Assembly: GCF_030123245.1 (NCBI RefSeq)
Contig: NZ_CP126101.1
Location: 2,602,501 to 2,666,500, forward strand
Source: Lysinibacillus pakistanensis
Lineage (GTDB): Bacteria > Bacillota > Bacilli > Bacillales_A > Planococcaceae
Length of the DNA stretch: 64,000 nt
Direction of reading: 5' to 3'
In this document: piece after piece, positions 51,035-58,450 of the stretch
How positions within the stretch are numbered: the first letter of the stretch is position 1
How the letters are laid out: the number at the start of each line of letters is the position of its first letter
Translations under genes and position numbers: made by a program
Notes under the pieces: generated by a model
What the model was told of the DNA's origin: nothing
Seen by the model: only the letters and a program-made list of their open reading frames with translations
Databases searched by the model: none

Positions 51035-52471
51035 ATGTCAAAACAGCTAGAAGATTTTTCGAAATGGTATATTGAGACCATCCAAAAGGCAGATTTAATG
51101 GATTATACTCCGGTTCGTGGCTGTATTGCCTTTAAACCAGATGGCTATGAAATTTGGGAGCATATTCAAGAGGAAATGGACCGTCGTTTTAAAGAAACAG
51201 GACATCGTAACGCCTATTTCCCAATGCTAATTCCTGAATCCTTCTTCCAAAAGGAAAAGGATCATATTGAAGGGTTCTCACCAGAGCTTCCTTGGGTGAC
51301 AGAGGCAGCAGGTGAGCAATTAGAGGAACGCTTGGCGCTTCGTCCAACATCGGAAACGATGATTGGCCATCTTTACTCAAATTGGATCAAAAGCTACCGT
51401 GACCTACCAGTTCTTATTAATCAATGGGCTAATGTCTTCCGCTGGGAAAAGAAAACACTTCCTTTCATTCGTACATCCGAATTTCTATGGCAGGAGGGGC
51501 ATACAGCTCACATAGATGACGAAGATGCCCGTAAGGAAACAATGCAAATGCTAGAGATCTATAAGGAGGTTGTGGAGCAAGTATTGGCGATTCCTGTCTA
51601 TGATGGACAAAAAACGCCTTCTGAACGTTTCGCAGGTGCTGTCGATACGTATTCCATTGAGGCGATGATGAAAAACGGCAAGGCAGTTCAAGCCGGTACA
51701 TCCCATTATTTAGGTACAAAATTTGCTGAAGCCTTTAATATTAAATATTTAAATAAAGCGAACCAGCACGAATATGTACACACAACATCCTGGGGTACTT
51801 CTACTCGTTTAATTGGTTCTGTTATCATGGTGCATGGTGATGAGCAAGGGCTTATTTTACCGCCAAAAATTGCACCAACTCAAGTAGTATTGATTCCTGT
51901 GGGTCCATGGAAAAAGAACCCTCAAATTATGGAGCATTTAGATGAAATTTTTGCAGCCCTAAAAGCAAAAGGTATTCGAGTACGTCTTGATGATTCAGAC
52001 CAATCGCCAGGCTTTAAGTTTAATGAATGGGAGCTAAAAGGTGTGCCAGTTCGTATTGAATTAGGACCTCGTGACCTTGAAAACAATCAAGTTTTACTGA
52101 AAGCGCGTGATGAAAATGAAAAACAAACCATTGATTTGTCTAATGTTGTGACAGCCATTGAGGAAGAACTAACGACGATGCAAAAGCGTTTACTTGAAAA
52201 AGCTCGTCAATTCCGTGAGGCAAACACTCATACAACGATTGACACCCTACTACAATTACAGCAGCACATTAAAACAGCCAAAGATAACAGCACTATTCCA
52301 GGCTGGGTTCTTGCTGGATGGTGTGGGGATGACGCATGCGAGGAAAAAGTGAAAGAAGAGACAAAATATACGACTCGTAACATTCCATTTAATCCACCAA
52401 CAGTTAAAACGACATGTATTTGCTGCGGAAACGAAGCAAAGCATACGGTTTGGTTTGCCCAAGCATATTAA
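51035..52471 (+). CDS. proS: prolyl-tRNA synthetase, short (archaeal/eukaryotic-like) type
   Basis: The 478-aa class II synthetase charges tRNA-Pro. Motif 2: R-P-T-S-E-T-M-I and F-R-W-E; motif 3 region: G-T-S-T-R-L-I-G. It lacks the large editing insertion of typical bacterial ProRS. It has the C-terminal zinc-binding domain (C-G-D-D-A-C ... C-I-C-C-G) and ends W-F-A-Q-A-Y, with the terminal Tyr typical of the archaeal-like ProS type. Bacilli may carry this in addition to, or instead of, a long ProRS; only this one is in the window. An AGGAGG-like site precedes ATG 51035. Confidence 0.95.
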   Translation: MSKQLEDFSKWYIETIQKADLMDYTPVRGCIAFKPDGYEIWEHIQEEMDRRFKETGHRNAYFPMLIPESFFQKEKDHIEGFSPELPWVTEAAGEQLEERLALRPTSETMIGHLYSNWIKSYRDLPVLINQWANVFRWEKKTLPFIRTSEFLWQEGHTAHIDDEDARKETMQMLEIYKEVVEQVLAIPVYDGQKTPSERFAGAVDTYSIEAMMKNGKAVQAGTSHYLGTKFAEAFNIKYLNKANQHEYVHTTSWGTSTRLIGSVIMVHGDEQGLILPPKIAPTQVVLIPVGPWKKNPQIMEHLDEIFAALKAKGIRVRLDDSDQSPGFKFNEWELKGVPVRIELGPRDLENNQVLLKARDENEKQTIDLSNVVTAIEEELTTMQKRLLEKARQFREANTHTTIDTLLQLQQHIKTAKDNSTIPGWVLAGWCGDDACEEKVKEETKYTTRNIPFNPPTVKTTCICCGNEAKHTVWFAQAY

Positions 52472-52485
52472 AAAGCTGTACCCCC

Positions 52486-52526
52486 AACACCCTCTTTTGA
52501 AAAACGAATTAGAGGGTGTTTTATTA
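52486..52526 (+). terminator. intrinsic terminator of proS
   Basis: AACACCCTCT (52486-52495) pairs with AGAGGGTGTT (52511-52520), followed by T residues. Confidence 0.85.
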
Positions 52527-52668
52527 CATAATTTTGGTTAACCAACACTAAAACACTTCATCTTAATTAACTCGAATAATGCTAATTTTTGGTTATGGAA
52601 ATTCACAAAATAAAGTATGATAAATTATCTTAGCAAAAAAGTGTACCATCTAAAAAAGGAGATTAAAA

Positions 52669-53514
52669 ATGGTTCATCTTTATTTATCTGATTTATTAAC
52701 CCGCTGTCATTATAATGTCAATAGAACTTTACTTATCCGCCACTCCTTAAAGCATGAACGATTTATCAAAGCGTATCGTGACGGCTTTTTACGAGAATAT
52801 ACACAAAAACAATTGCCCCATTTTTATGATGCCTATGATCATGTTATTGTTTTTTCTGCAGATGAAGGAACAACGGCGAAATATTTAACCTCGTATGAAG
52901 TAAGACATGGGGCGTCACCGCTCGTAGCTCCTGATTGCTCACCGTTTTTGCTAGAACCTTATAAGGGTGAAATTATGCATCCTTTGTTTAAAATCCAAAG
53001 GGACCCATTACAGCCCTATGAAAATAAATTATATATTGAATGGGGCAAGGCAGCTGTACGATGGTATCAAAAAGGCACTAATGAAAAGATCATTACTCAG
53101 CTCGTCAATACGGGTCAATTTGTCTTTCCAGGATACGAAAGCGTCCTGTTAACGTTTCAAGAGCTGAAACAAATTATTGATAATCCTCAACTTTATGCAG
53201 ATTGGCATATCGCATTAAGCGCAATCAATGCAATTTACGCTATCACAGATTGTTCTAATGGAAAAATTTATATTGGCTCCTCCTACAATAAAAATGGCTT
53301 ACTTGGTCGTTGGTCAGAGTATGCCTTGACAATCAATGGCGGCAATCTAGCATTTGAGCAGTTAGGTCAACAAAACCCTAATGCACATTTTCAATTCCAG
53401 TATACGATTTTAAAAGTACTACCAAAAGATATCACTGCATTAGAAGCCATCGAGGTCGAAAACAACTTTAAACGAAAGCTACAAACAATCCAGTTTGGTT
53501 ATAACCATAATTAA
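52669..53514 (+). CDS. GIY-YIG nuclease family protein with unknown N-terminal domain
   Basis: In this 281-aa protein the last 95 residues form a GIY-YIG domain: A-I-Y-A-I-T-D (GIY strand), G-K-I-Y-I-G-S-S (YIG strand), the catalytic Arg in G-R-W-S-E-Y, and a Glu/Asn near E-V-E-N-N-F. The first 185 residues are an uncharacterised domain with V-I-V-F-S-A-D-E-G and an F-P-G-Y-E-S-V element just before the nuclease. Similar fusions occur in bacterial accessory regions; the substrate is unknown. An AAAGGAG site precedes ATG 52669. The next gene starts 30 bp downstream. Confidence 0.85.
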   Translation: MVHLYLSDLLTRCHYNVNRTLLIRHSLKHERFIKAYRDGFLREYTQKQLPHFYDAYDHVIVFSADEGTTAKYLTSYEVRHGASPLVAPDCSPFLLEPYKGEIMHPLFKIQRDPLQPYENKLYIEWGKAAVRWYQKGTNEKIITQLVNTGQFVFPGYESVLLTFQELKQIIDNPQLYADWHIALSAINAIYAITDCSNGKIYIGSSYNKNGLLGRWSEYALTINGGNLAFEQLGQQNPNAHFQFQYTILKVLPKDITALEAIEVENNFKRKLQTIQFGYNHN

Positions 53515-53544
53515 AAGGATACTAGTAGAACCGAGGCTACATCT

Positions 53545-54618
53545 ATGAATCTTCAATACCTATACAATGAATATCTCAATATAAAATTTAACAGAGATTT
53601 ACCAGCTTCTCATTTCGATTACTTTGAATACGATGTGCTTGAGGATGGGAGTGCACAGTTATTTTTTGTCGATCAAAAAAATGAAGCGTTTTTAGAGTGG
53701 GCAGAGGAACTTCAACCTAGAGATCCTTATTACATTAATAATCCTAGCTGGAAACCTGTGCTCTCATCATTCTATAAGCAACTAAATATCTATGATGAAC
53801 AGACTTTTTATTATCTGCTGTTTACGATTAATTCAACGACAGCCATTCACAGCATTAATCCATACAATGCCATGAATGATTTTATGAAAAATTATTGCTT
53901 TTTCCAATTAGCTCAGTTATCTGCTATTACAAGATTAAACGATGAGCAGAAACGGCAATTAAAAGACTTTTTCTTCTTTTTTTATCTATACGCACACCCT
54001 GTTAATGAAGAGACCCTTTATGCCTTTTCATTCAATGGGCAAGACTTGGTTCATACAAAAAGCAATATCCAAATAGAACATTATTTCAATAATTATCATG
54101 ATTACTATAGCGAGAATTCGGAGAAGTTTCATCATCAATTATTGATTACTCCACATGAAGTAATAGCTTGCAAAAATCTGACACTGGAGCTTTTAAGGGC
54201 AATAGAAGGGAAATCAAGCAAGCTGATTATGCCACCCGAGGAAGGCATGGAAACCGTATTACGGCTAATAAACGATGTTGATTATTTTTTACAGACGTAT
54301 ACTGATAACAAAGCAACGGTATATGATGTGATGAAAAATGTTCTCGCAGACCATTGTTCAAACCCTTACCAGAATTATTGTTTTCACACACTGCTACAGA
54401 ATTATGTTACCTATGTTCTGTACTTTCAGTTTGATGAAATTAATAACTTGGTAGATTATTTTCGCGACTCACCATTATGGTGCAAACTAATTATTAATAA
54501 AATATTCGCCGATACAATCTTTCTTCAAAAAATCATGAGACAAGGCCATATAGATATAAATGAATATCCACATATCATTAAATTATTCGAAAAAGAGACT
54601 CGAAGAATTTATTTGTAA
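53545..54618 (+). CDS. hypothetical protein, unrecognised
   Basis: The 357-aa protein is rich in Tyr, Phe and Asn, apparently all-helical and cytosolic. Landmarks are M-N-L-Q-Y-L-Y-N-E-Y-L, an F-F-F-F-F-Y-L-Y hydrophobic stretch (about 149-156; likely buried rather than membrane) and a C-terminal L-F-E-K-E-T-R-R-I-Y-L. I recognise no family. A weak GAGG site precedes ATG 53545. It sits between the GIY-YIG gene and the Dph6-like gene with 30- and 31-bp gaps, so the three are probably co-transcribed. Confidence 0.75.
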   Translation: MNLQYLYNEYLNIKFNRDLPASHFDYFEYDVLEDGSAQLFFVDQKNEAFLEWAEELQPRDPYYINNPSWKPVLSSFYKQLNIYDEQTFYYLLFTINSTTAIHSINPYNAMNDFMKNYCFFQLAQLSAITRLNDEQKRQLKDFFFFFYLYAHPVNEETLYAFSFNGQDLVHTKSNIQIEHYFNNYHDYYSENSEKFHHQLLITPHEVIACKNLTLELLRAIEGKSSKLIMPPEEGMETVLRLINDVDYFLQTYTDNKATVYDVMKNVLADHCSNPYQNYCFHTLLQNYVTYVLYFQFDEINNLVDYFRDSPLWCKLIINKIFADTIFLQKIMRQGHIDINEYPHIIKLFEKETRRIYL

Positions 54619-54649
54619 TAGCTAACTATGAAAAGGGAGAATAATATAA

Positions 54650-55342
54650 ATGGTAGAATTAATCGATTGGAGAAATGGTGCGAAAGGACACAAATTTATG
54701 GCTTCCTTTAGTGGAGGAAAGGATAGTGTCCTAGCCATATATAAAGCATCACAAGTTGGCCAAGCGATTGGTCTTATCGTCATGTTGGAGGAAGAAGGGC
54801 AGCGTTCTAGATCACATGGAATGCCACCTGAGCTAATACAGGCACAAGCTGACTCGATAGGTTTACCCGTCTATACAGCTGCTGCAAGTTGGGCAGATTA
54901 TGAAAGTGTTTTTTTAGGTCTTTTAGAACAGGCTAAAAATCAAGGGGCAGAGGTATTGGTTACTGGTGATTTAGATATGCCTGCACATGGCTGCTGGCAT
55001 GAAAAGATCACAAAAAAGGTAGGATTAAAGCTAGGCATGCCTTTATGGGAGATGGATCATCGAGAAGCTGTCGATGAATTTATTCACCTAGGATTTGTTA
55101 CCATGGTCGTCACGGTCAATTTATCTTTAGGCATGATGGAGGATGATTTAGGACGAGTTCTTACACCAGATTATATTAAGGAACTTGAAGCCCGAAACAT
55201 TGACCCTTGTGGGGAAGGTGGAGAATTCCACACAACGGTTATTGATGGTCCTCTTTTCCAATATCCAATTACTGTTCGAAAATGTCCGATTATTAGAAAT
55301 GGAGGATACGCATTTTTACCTTTGGAACTTGCAAAAAAATGA
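54650..55342 (+). CDS. Dph6/ATP-pyrophosphatase family protein (diphthine-ammonia-ligase-like)
   Basis: The 230-aa PP-loop enzyme has the ATP-binding motif S-F-S-G-G-K-D-S (about residues 19-26), then G-D-L-D-M-P-A-H-G-C-W-H-E and the C-terminal L-G-R-V-L-T and N-I-D-P-C-G-E-G-G-E-F-H-T, all typical of Dph6. In eukaryotes and archaea Dph6 amidates diphthine on elongation factor 2; bacteria lack diphthamide, so this must act on another substrate, probably adding an amide through an AMP-ester. An AAGGGAG site precedes ATG 54650. Confidence 0.88.
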   Translation: MVELIDWRNGAKGHKFMASFSGGKDSVLAIYKASQVGQAIGLIVMLEEEGQRSRSHGMPPELIQAQADSIGLPVYTAAASWADYESVFLGLLEQAKNQGAEVLVTGDLDMPAHGCWHEKITKKVGLKLGMPLWEMDHREAVDEFIHLGFVTMVVTVNLSLGMMEDDLGRVLTPDYIKELEARNIDPCGEGGEFHTTVIDGPLFQYPITVRKCPIIRNGGYAFLPLELAKK

Positions 55343-55554
55343 TCTAAAAAGAAGGGAAACAAATGAGCTCAATGTTAGATACAAACATTGATAATCATGG
55401 TTGTCAGCTTTGGGCTCTAAGTTGATGCGTACAAGGAATACTAATTGTAAATCACCAATCTGTGGATCGGCTTTTAAATTATCGAAAGTAAATTTTGCCT
55501 TCGCCTTTAAAAGAAATGTTAATAAAGCATTGTGACGTTCCTGCTTGTTGCTAT
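55343..55554. other. intergenic region with gene scraps
   Basis: On the + strand, a GAAGGGAAAC site is followed by a 20-aa ORF at 55363-55425 (M-S-S-M-L-D-T-N-I-D-N), possibly the stub of a deleted gene. On the - strand, a stop-free frame through about 55430-55554 reads A-K-F-T-F-D-N-L-K-A-D-P-Q-I-G-D-L-Q-L-V, which looks coding and may be a gene remnant ending at the adjacent inverted repeat. Neither is assigned a function. Confidence 0.3.
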
Positions 55555-55606
55555 GGGGTACCGTCAGGAAAATGCGGATTTACAAGTCCATTTTCCTGAC
55601 GGTACC
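55555..55606. repeat. left copy of 27-nt inverted repeat; also a strong hairpin
   Basis: Bases 55555-55581 match the reverse complement of 57346-57372 with one mismatch in 27. In addition, 55557-55574 and 55589-55606 form an 18-bp perfect stem with a 14-nt loop, which on the - strand could terminate the M23 peptidase gene. Confidence 0.8.
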
Positions 55607-55622
55607 TCTTTTCATTGGATTT

Positions 55623-56309
55623 TTAAAATCTTATTCTATCCTTATTTGTTGGAATACCATTATTTACTTTTTCCCATGTACCATTTTTAAATAATTCGTA
55701 TTGTTCAAAAGCACAAGGCAATCCTTTTGCAGTCGCTATGTCACTACTATCCATAAGTTGAAAATGCAAATGCGGAGCAAAGGAGTTACCTGAATGACCC
55801 ACTTTACCAATAACTTCACCTTTTTTTACTCTCTGCCCAACTGAAACCTGAATGGAGTCTGTTTGAAGATGGACTAATGCAGCGTATACATTGTCGCCAC
55901 ATTCTATAATGATATAGTTACCAGCAACTGATTGTATGTCGTCTTTCTTCGGATTGAAATAATGAGCATTTTTATAAGCGTTAGTCATATCTGAAAGCAC
56001 TTTTGTTCGTGTTCGTTCTTTATAACCATCCTCTGCTTTGACAATGATCCCATCGCAAGGAGCGTATACGTCTTGCCCCCAACAATAATATCCATCTAAG
56101 GGAACCCCCAAAAGTAGATATTGCGCCAAACTAACGCGATAAGCGGGCCAACCTTTTCTTTCCCAATCCACTTGTATAAAATCATAAGCATATCTTGAAC
56201 CTAATTTGTTTGTGCCGTGACTCGGAATTTTTGTCCCTGGAGTGTTAGGAGAGTGCCATTCCCCTCTCAAAGGAAACCCTATAATTATCGGCTCACGTGC
56301 ATCGATCAT
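55623..56309 (-). CDS. M23 family metallopeptidase domain protein (cytosolic)
   Basis: The 228-aa protein has the LytM/M23 zinc site: His in S-H-G-T-N with Asp in A-Y-D-F (H-x(n)-D pair), and P-H-L-H-F-Q (H-x-H). Between them is the usual G-x-V-K-x-A-E-D-G turn and a G-N-Y-I-I-I-E strand. M23 enzymes normally cut peptidoglycan cross-bridges outside the cell, but no signal peptide or membrane anchor is present, so the substrate may differ. The start at 56309 (M-I-D-A-R) is preferred, with GAGGAGGG 7 nt upstream. It lies inside the 27-nt inverted repeats. Confidence 0.85.
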   Translation of the reverse strand: MIDAREPIIIGFPLRGEWHSPNTPGTKIPSHGTNKLGSRYAYDFIQVDWERKGWPAYRVSLAQYLLLGVPLDGYYCWGQDVYAPCDGIIVKAEDGYKERTRTKVLSDMTNAYKNAHYFNPKKDDIQSVAGNYIIIECGDNVYAALVHLQTDSIQVSVGQRVKKGEVIGKVGHSGNSFAPHLHFQLMDSSDIATAKGLPCAFEQYELFKNGTWEKVNNGIPTNKDRIRF

Positions 56310-56441
56310 CTCATAGCCCTCCTCTGTCATTCTTTACCTACATTTTTGAAAATGACTAGTGCCACAAGGGGAAGTGCCAATACAATACTGAAAAGTACTT
56401 ACGTTTTCGTGTTGAAGGCACATTTCCCAATCCCTTATTCT

Positions 56442-57065
56442 TTACTTATAGTATATTTTTCTCAGTTCATCAAAATATCCATCAAGTTTTTCAACAAAGA
56501 GTTCATAGTTTATAGCCTGAGATTCTGAATATCTAATATCCTCTAATATTTCATTGGTAAATCCAACATTAACCCAGAGTATAAATTGTTTGCACTTTTC
56601 AATATCCAACCCTACTTTAAATTTAGCTTCTTCTATTCCATCAAATAATTTAGGAGAACAGCTTGAATGTTCTTCGTGAACTCTGTTTTCGAGTTCCTTA
56701 CTAACCTCTTTGGATTTAGTGGGCTGTAAAAGTTTATGAAAATCGAAAATCCAGGGGTACCTTTCCCATAATTTAATTTGCAAATGATACGATTGACGTA
56801 ATCTGTCAAATATATCTTTTTCATCATAATTCATCAATTCAAGATATTCATTTTTAATTAGGTCAAAGAAGTAATCATACACAACAAGAAAAAGCTCCTG
56901 CTTGTTACTTACATAGTGGAACATAAGAGCTTTAGAAATTCCGGCTTCTTTTGCGATTACATTTGTTGAAGCATTGTCATACCCCTTTGATGAAAATTCT
57001 TTTAATGCTGCATTTAGAATAGCGTCCCTCCTTTGGGGGTTTAAATCTAATAACTTTGTCAACAT
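56442..57065 (-). CDS. TetR family transcriptional regulator
   Basis: The 207-aa regulator has its N-terminal helix-turn-helix at about 13-55 (R-R-D-A-I-L-N-A-A-L-K-E-F-S-S-K-G-Y ... A-G-I-S-K-A-L-M-F-H-Y-V). The rest is a helical ligand/dimer domain. The promoter has two matching inverted repeats, so it likely represses itself; its other targets are unclear, the nearest gene being the M23 peptidase downstream on the same strand (132-bp gap). An AAAGGAG site precedes ATG 57065. Confidence 0.9.
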   Translation of the reverse strand: MLTKLLDLNPQRRDAILNAALKEFSSKGYDNASTNVIAKEAGISKALMFHYVSNKQELFLVVYDYFFDLIKNEYLELMNYDEKDIFDRLRQSYHLQIKLWERYPWIFDFHKLLQPTKSKEVSKELENRVHEEHSSCSPKLFDGIEEAKFKVGLDIEKCKQFILWVNVGFTNEILEDIRYSESQAINYELFVEKLDGYFDELRKIYYK

Positions 57066-57095
57066 CGGTCACTCCTTTATAAGAAATGAGGTTTT

Positions 57096-57142
57096 ACCTA
57101 TTAGGTTAATTTTATTGTATAAATGTTTACCTATAAGGTCAA
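57096..57142 (-). promoter_or_regulatory. TetR promoter with tandem operators
   Basis: On the - strand, TTGACC (57142-57137), 17-bp spacer, TACAAT (57119-57114). Two inverted repeats, ACCTATTAGGT (57096-57106) and ACCTATAAGGT (57129-57139), are 33 bp apart, one overlapping the -35 and one just after the -10. These are good candidate TetR sites. Confidence 0.75.
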
Positions 57143-57345
57143 TGTAAAGACCGTATGATGTAGTTTTATTTGCTATCATAAGCGTCAAAAGAGTTGCGAG
57201 AAATCAATTTGATCCTATCAATGTACTTAGGAAAAATGCGTTTTAATTCTGAAAAAATGGTGCCGGTAGATTCTCTAAGACAACTAAAACTGTCTTAACG
57301 TTGTTCAAATAGGAAGAATCGTCAGAAAAATCAGCTTAGCGTTTT
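57143..57345. other. intergenic region, no gene seen
   Basis: AT-rich spacer between the TetR operator region and the right inverted repeat. No open frame with a ribosome site or strong hairpin was noticed. Confidence 0.5.
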
Positions 57346-57372
57346 AAATCCGCATTTTCCTGAAGGTACCCC
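57346..57372. repeat. right copy of 27-nt inverted repeat
   Basis: Starts AAATCCGCATTTTCCTGA; 26 of 27 bases match the reverse complement of the left copy (55555-55581). The copies face each other across about 1.8 kb carrying the M23 and TetR genes. Unlike the left copy it has no strong hairpin partner of its own. Confidence 0.8.
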
Positions 57373-57498
57373 TTGATGTCAATTTTAAATGATACTGAAT
57401 AAAAAGTTCGAAGGGTTTAACTTCTGTAACTTTTATTGCATTTTGAACATATGTTTTTCAAAGGTATAAAACTAATATCATTTTGACTAAAATAAAAA

Positions 57499-57547
57499 TT
57501 GACTGGACACTAAATGGTGTCATATAATTAAGACACCATTTAGTGTC
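57499..57547 (+). promoter_or_regulatory. ArsR promoter with 42-bp dyad operator
   Basis: TTGACT (57499-57504), 18-bp spacer, consensus TATAAT (57523-57528). The -10 sits in the 10-bp centre of a perfect 16-bp inverted repeat (57506-57521 and 57532-57547). Each arm is itself GACAC-N6-GTGTC. Two ArsR dimers could bind across the promoter. Confidence 0.85.
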
Positions 57548-57568
57548 CTATTGGAAAGGGTGGTGGTT

Positions 57569-57895
57569 TTGAGTAACAAGCATCAAGAGCGTGACGTTTA
57601 TGTAGCCATTGCTGATCCAACAAGGCGTCAATTGCTCAATTTGTTAGCAAAGGCAGATGAATTACCTCTTCATGAATTAACGGCTCAATTTGAAATGGGG
57701 CGTACAGCTGTATCTAAACATTTAACCATCCTAAAAGATGCTGGTCTTGTTATTGCTCGAAAAGAGGGTAGAGAAACAAGATATAGGCTGAATGCGGCTC
57801 CATTGAAAGAAATACAGGATTGGGTATCAATTTATGAAGGTTTCTGGAAAGAAAGAATATCAAAATTACATTTACTATTGGAGGAGAAAAAATGA
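57569..57895 (+). CDS. ArsR family transcriptional regulator
   Basis: The 108-aa winged-helix regulator (A-D-P-T-R-R-Q-L-L-N-L-L ... M-G-R-T-A-V-S-K-H-L-T-I-L-K-D-A-G-L-V) has no metal-binding Cys pair, so it probably belongs to the SRPBCC-linked ArsR group that senses something other than metal. The TTG at 57569 is the likely start (GTGGTGG upstream); a TTG at 57551 is also in frame. It overlaps the SRPBCC gene by 4 bp. The dyad promoter suggests autoregulation. Confidence 0.9.
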   Translation: MSNKHQERDVYVAIADPTRRQLLNLLAKADELPLHELTAQFEMGRTAVSKHLTILKDAGLVIARKEGRETRYRLNAAPLKEIQDWVSIYEGFWKERISKLHLLLEEKK

Positions 57896-58302
57896 AACCA
57901 GATGTATCGTTAGATTTTAAATTTACAAGTTCAATTGAGCAGGTATGGCATGCCCTTACAGATTCGGATACACTTGCAAAATGGATTTGGAACAATGATT
58001 TTCAGCCGATTGTAGGCCATAAATTTCAGTTCCGAGCTGAGCCAAACGAATGGTGGGATGGCATTGTCGATTGTGAGGTGCTTGAAATAGAAGAGCCACA
58101 TAAATTATCATATACTTGGACAAGTGCTGGAGAAACTACGACCGTTACTTGGACGTTAACACAAACAGCAGAGGGTACAACACAGCTACATCTTGATCAA
58201 GGTGGATTTAGTGAAGAAACAAAAGCTCGTCAAGGAGCTATCGAAGGGGCAAAATACGCTTGGATGAATATGAGTTCGCAGCTTGAAAAAGTATTAGCTT
58301 AG
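57892..58302 (+). CDS. SRPBCC (AHSA1/START-like) domain protein
   Basis: The 136-aa protein has the AHSA1/SRPBCC ligand-pocket fold: S-I-E-Q-V-W-H-A-L-T-D-S-D-T-L-A-K-W, an F-x-P-I-V-G-H-K-F-x-F strand, P-H-K-L-S-Y-T-W and a C-terminal helix with W-M-N-M-S. Such proteins bind hydrophobic ligands and are commonly translated together with an ArsR repressor, as here (ATGA overlap). The ligand is unknown. The UvrA-like gene begins 149 bp downstream on the same strand. Confidence 0.9.
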   Translation: MKPDVSLDFKFTSSIEQVWHALTDSDTLAKWIWNNDFQPIVGHKFQFRAEPNEWWDGIVDCEVLEIEEPHKLSYTWTSAGETTTVTWTLTQTAEGTTQLHLDQGGFSEETKARQGAIEGAKYAWMNMSSQLEKVLA

Positions 58303-58450
58303 TTCAAACAAAATTGAGACAAATGAGAGCGCAATTCCTTAGCAAGAATTGTGTTCTTTCATTTTCTGAAGGAAGCTCTTCTAAGAAAGCAAGGGGCTCT
58401 TTGAAAAACCTGAAGCACCTACTTAATTTAGTAAATGGAAGGATAATATA

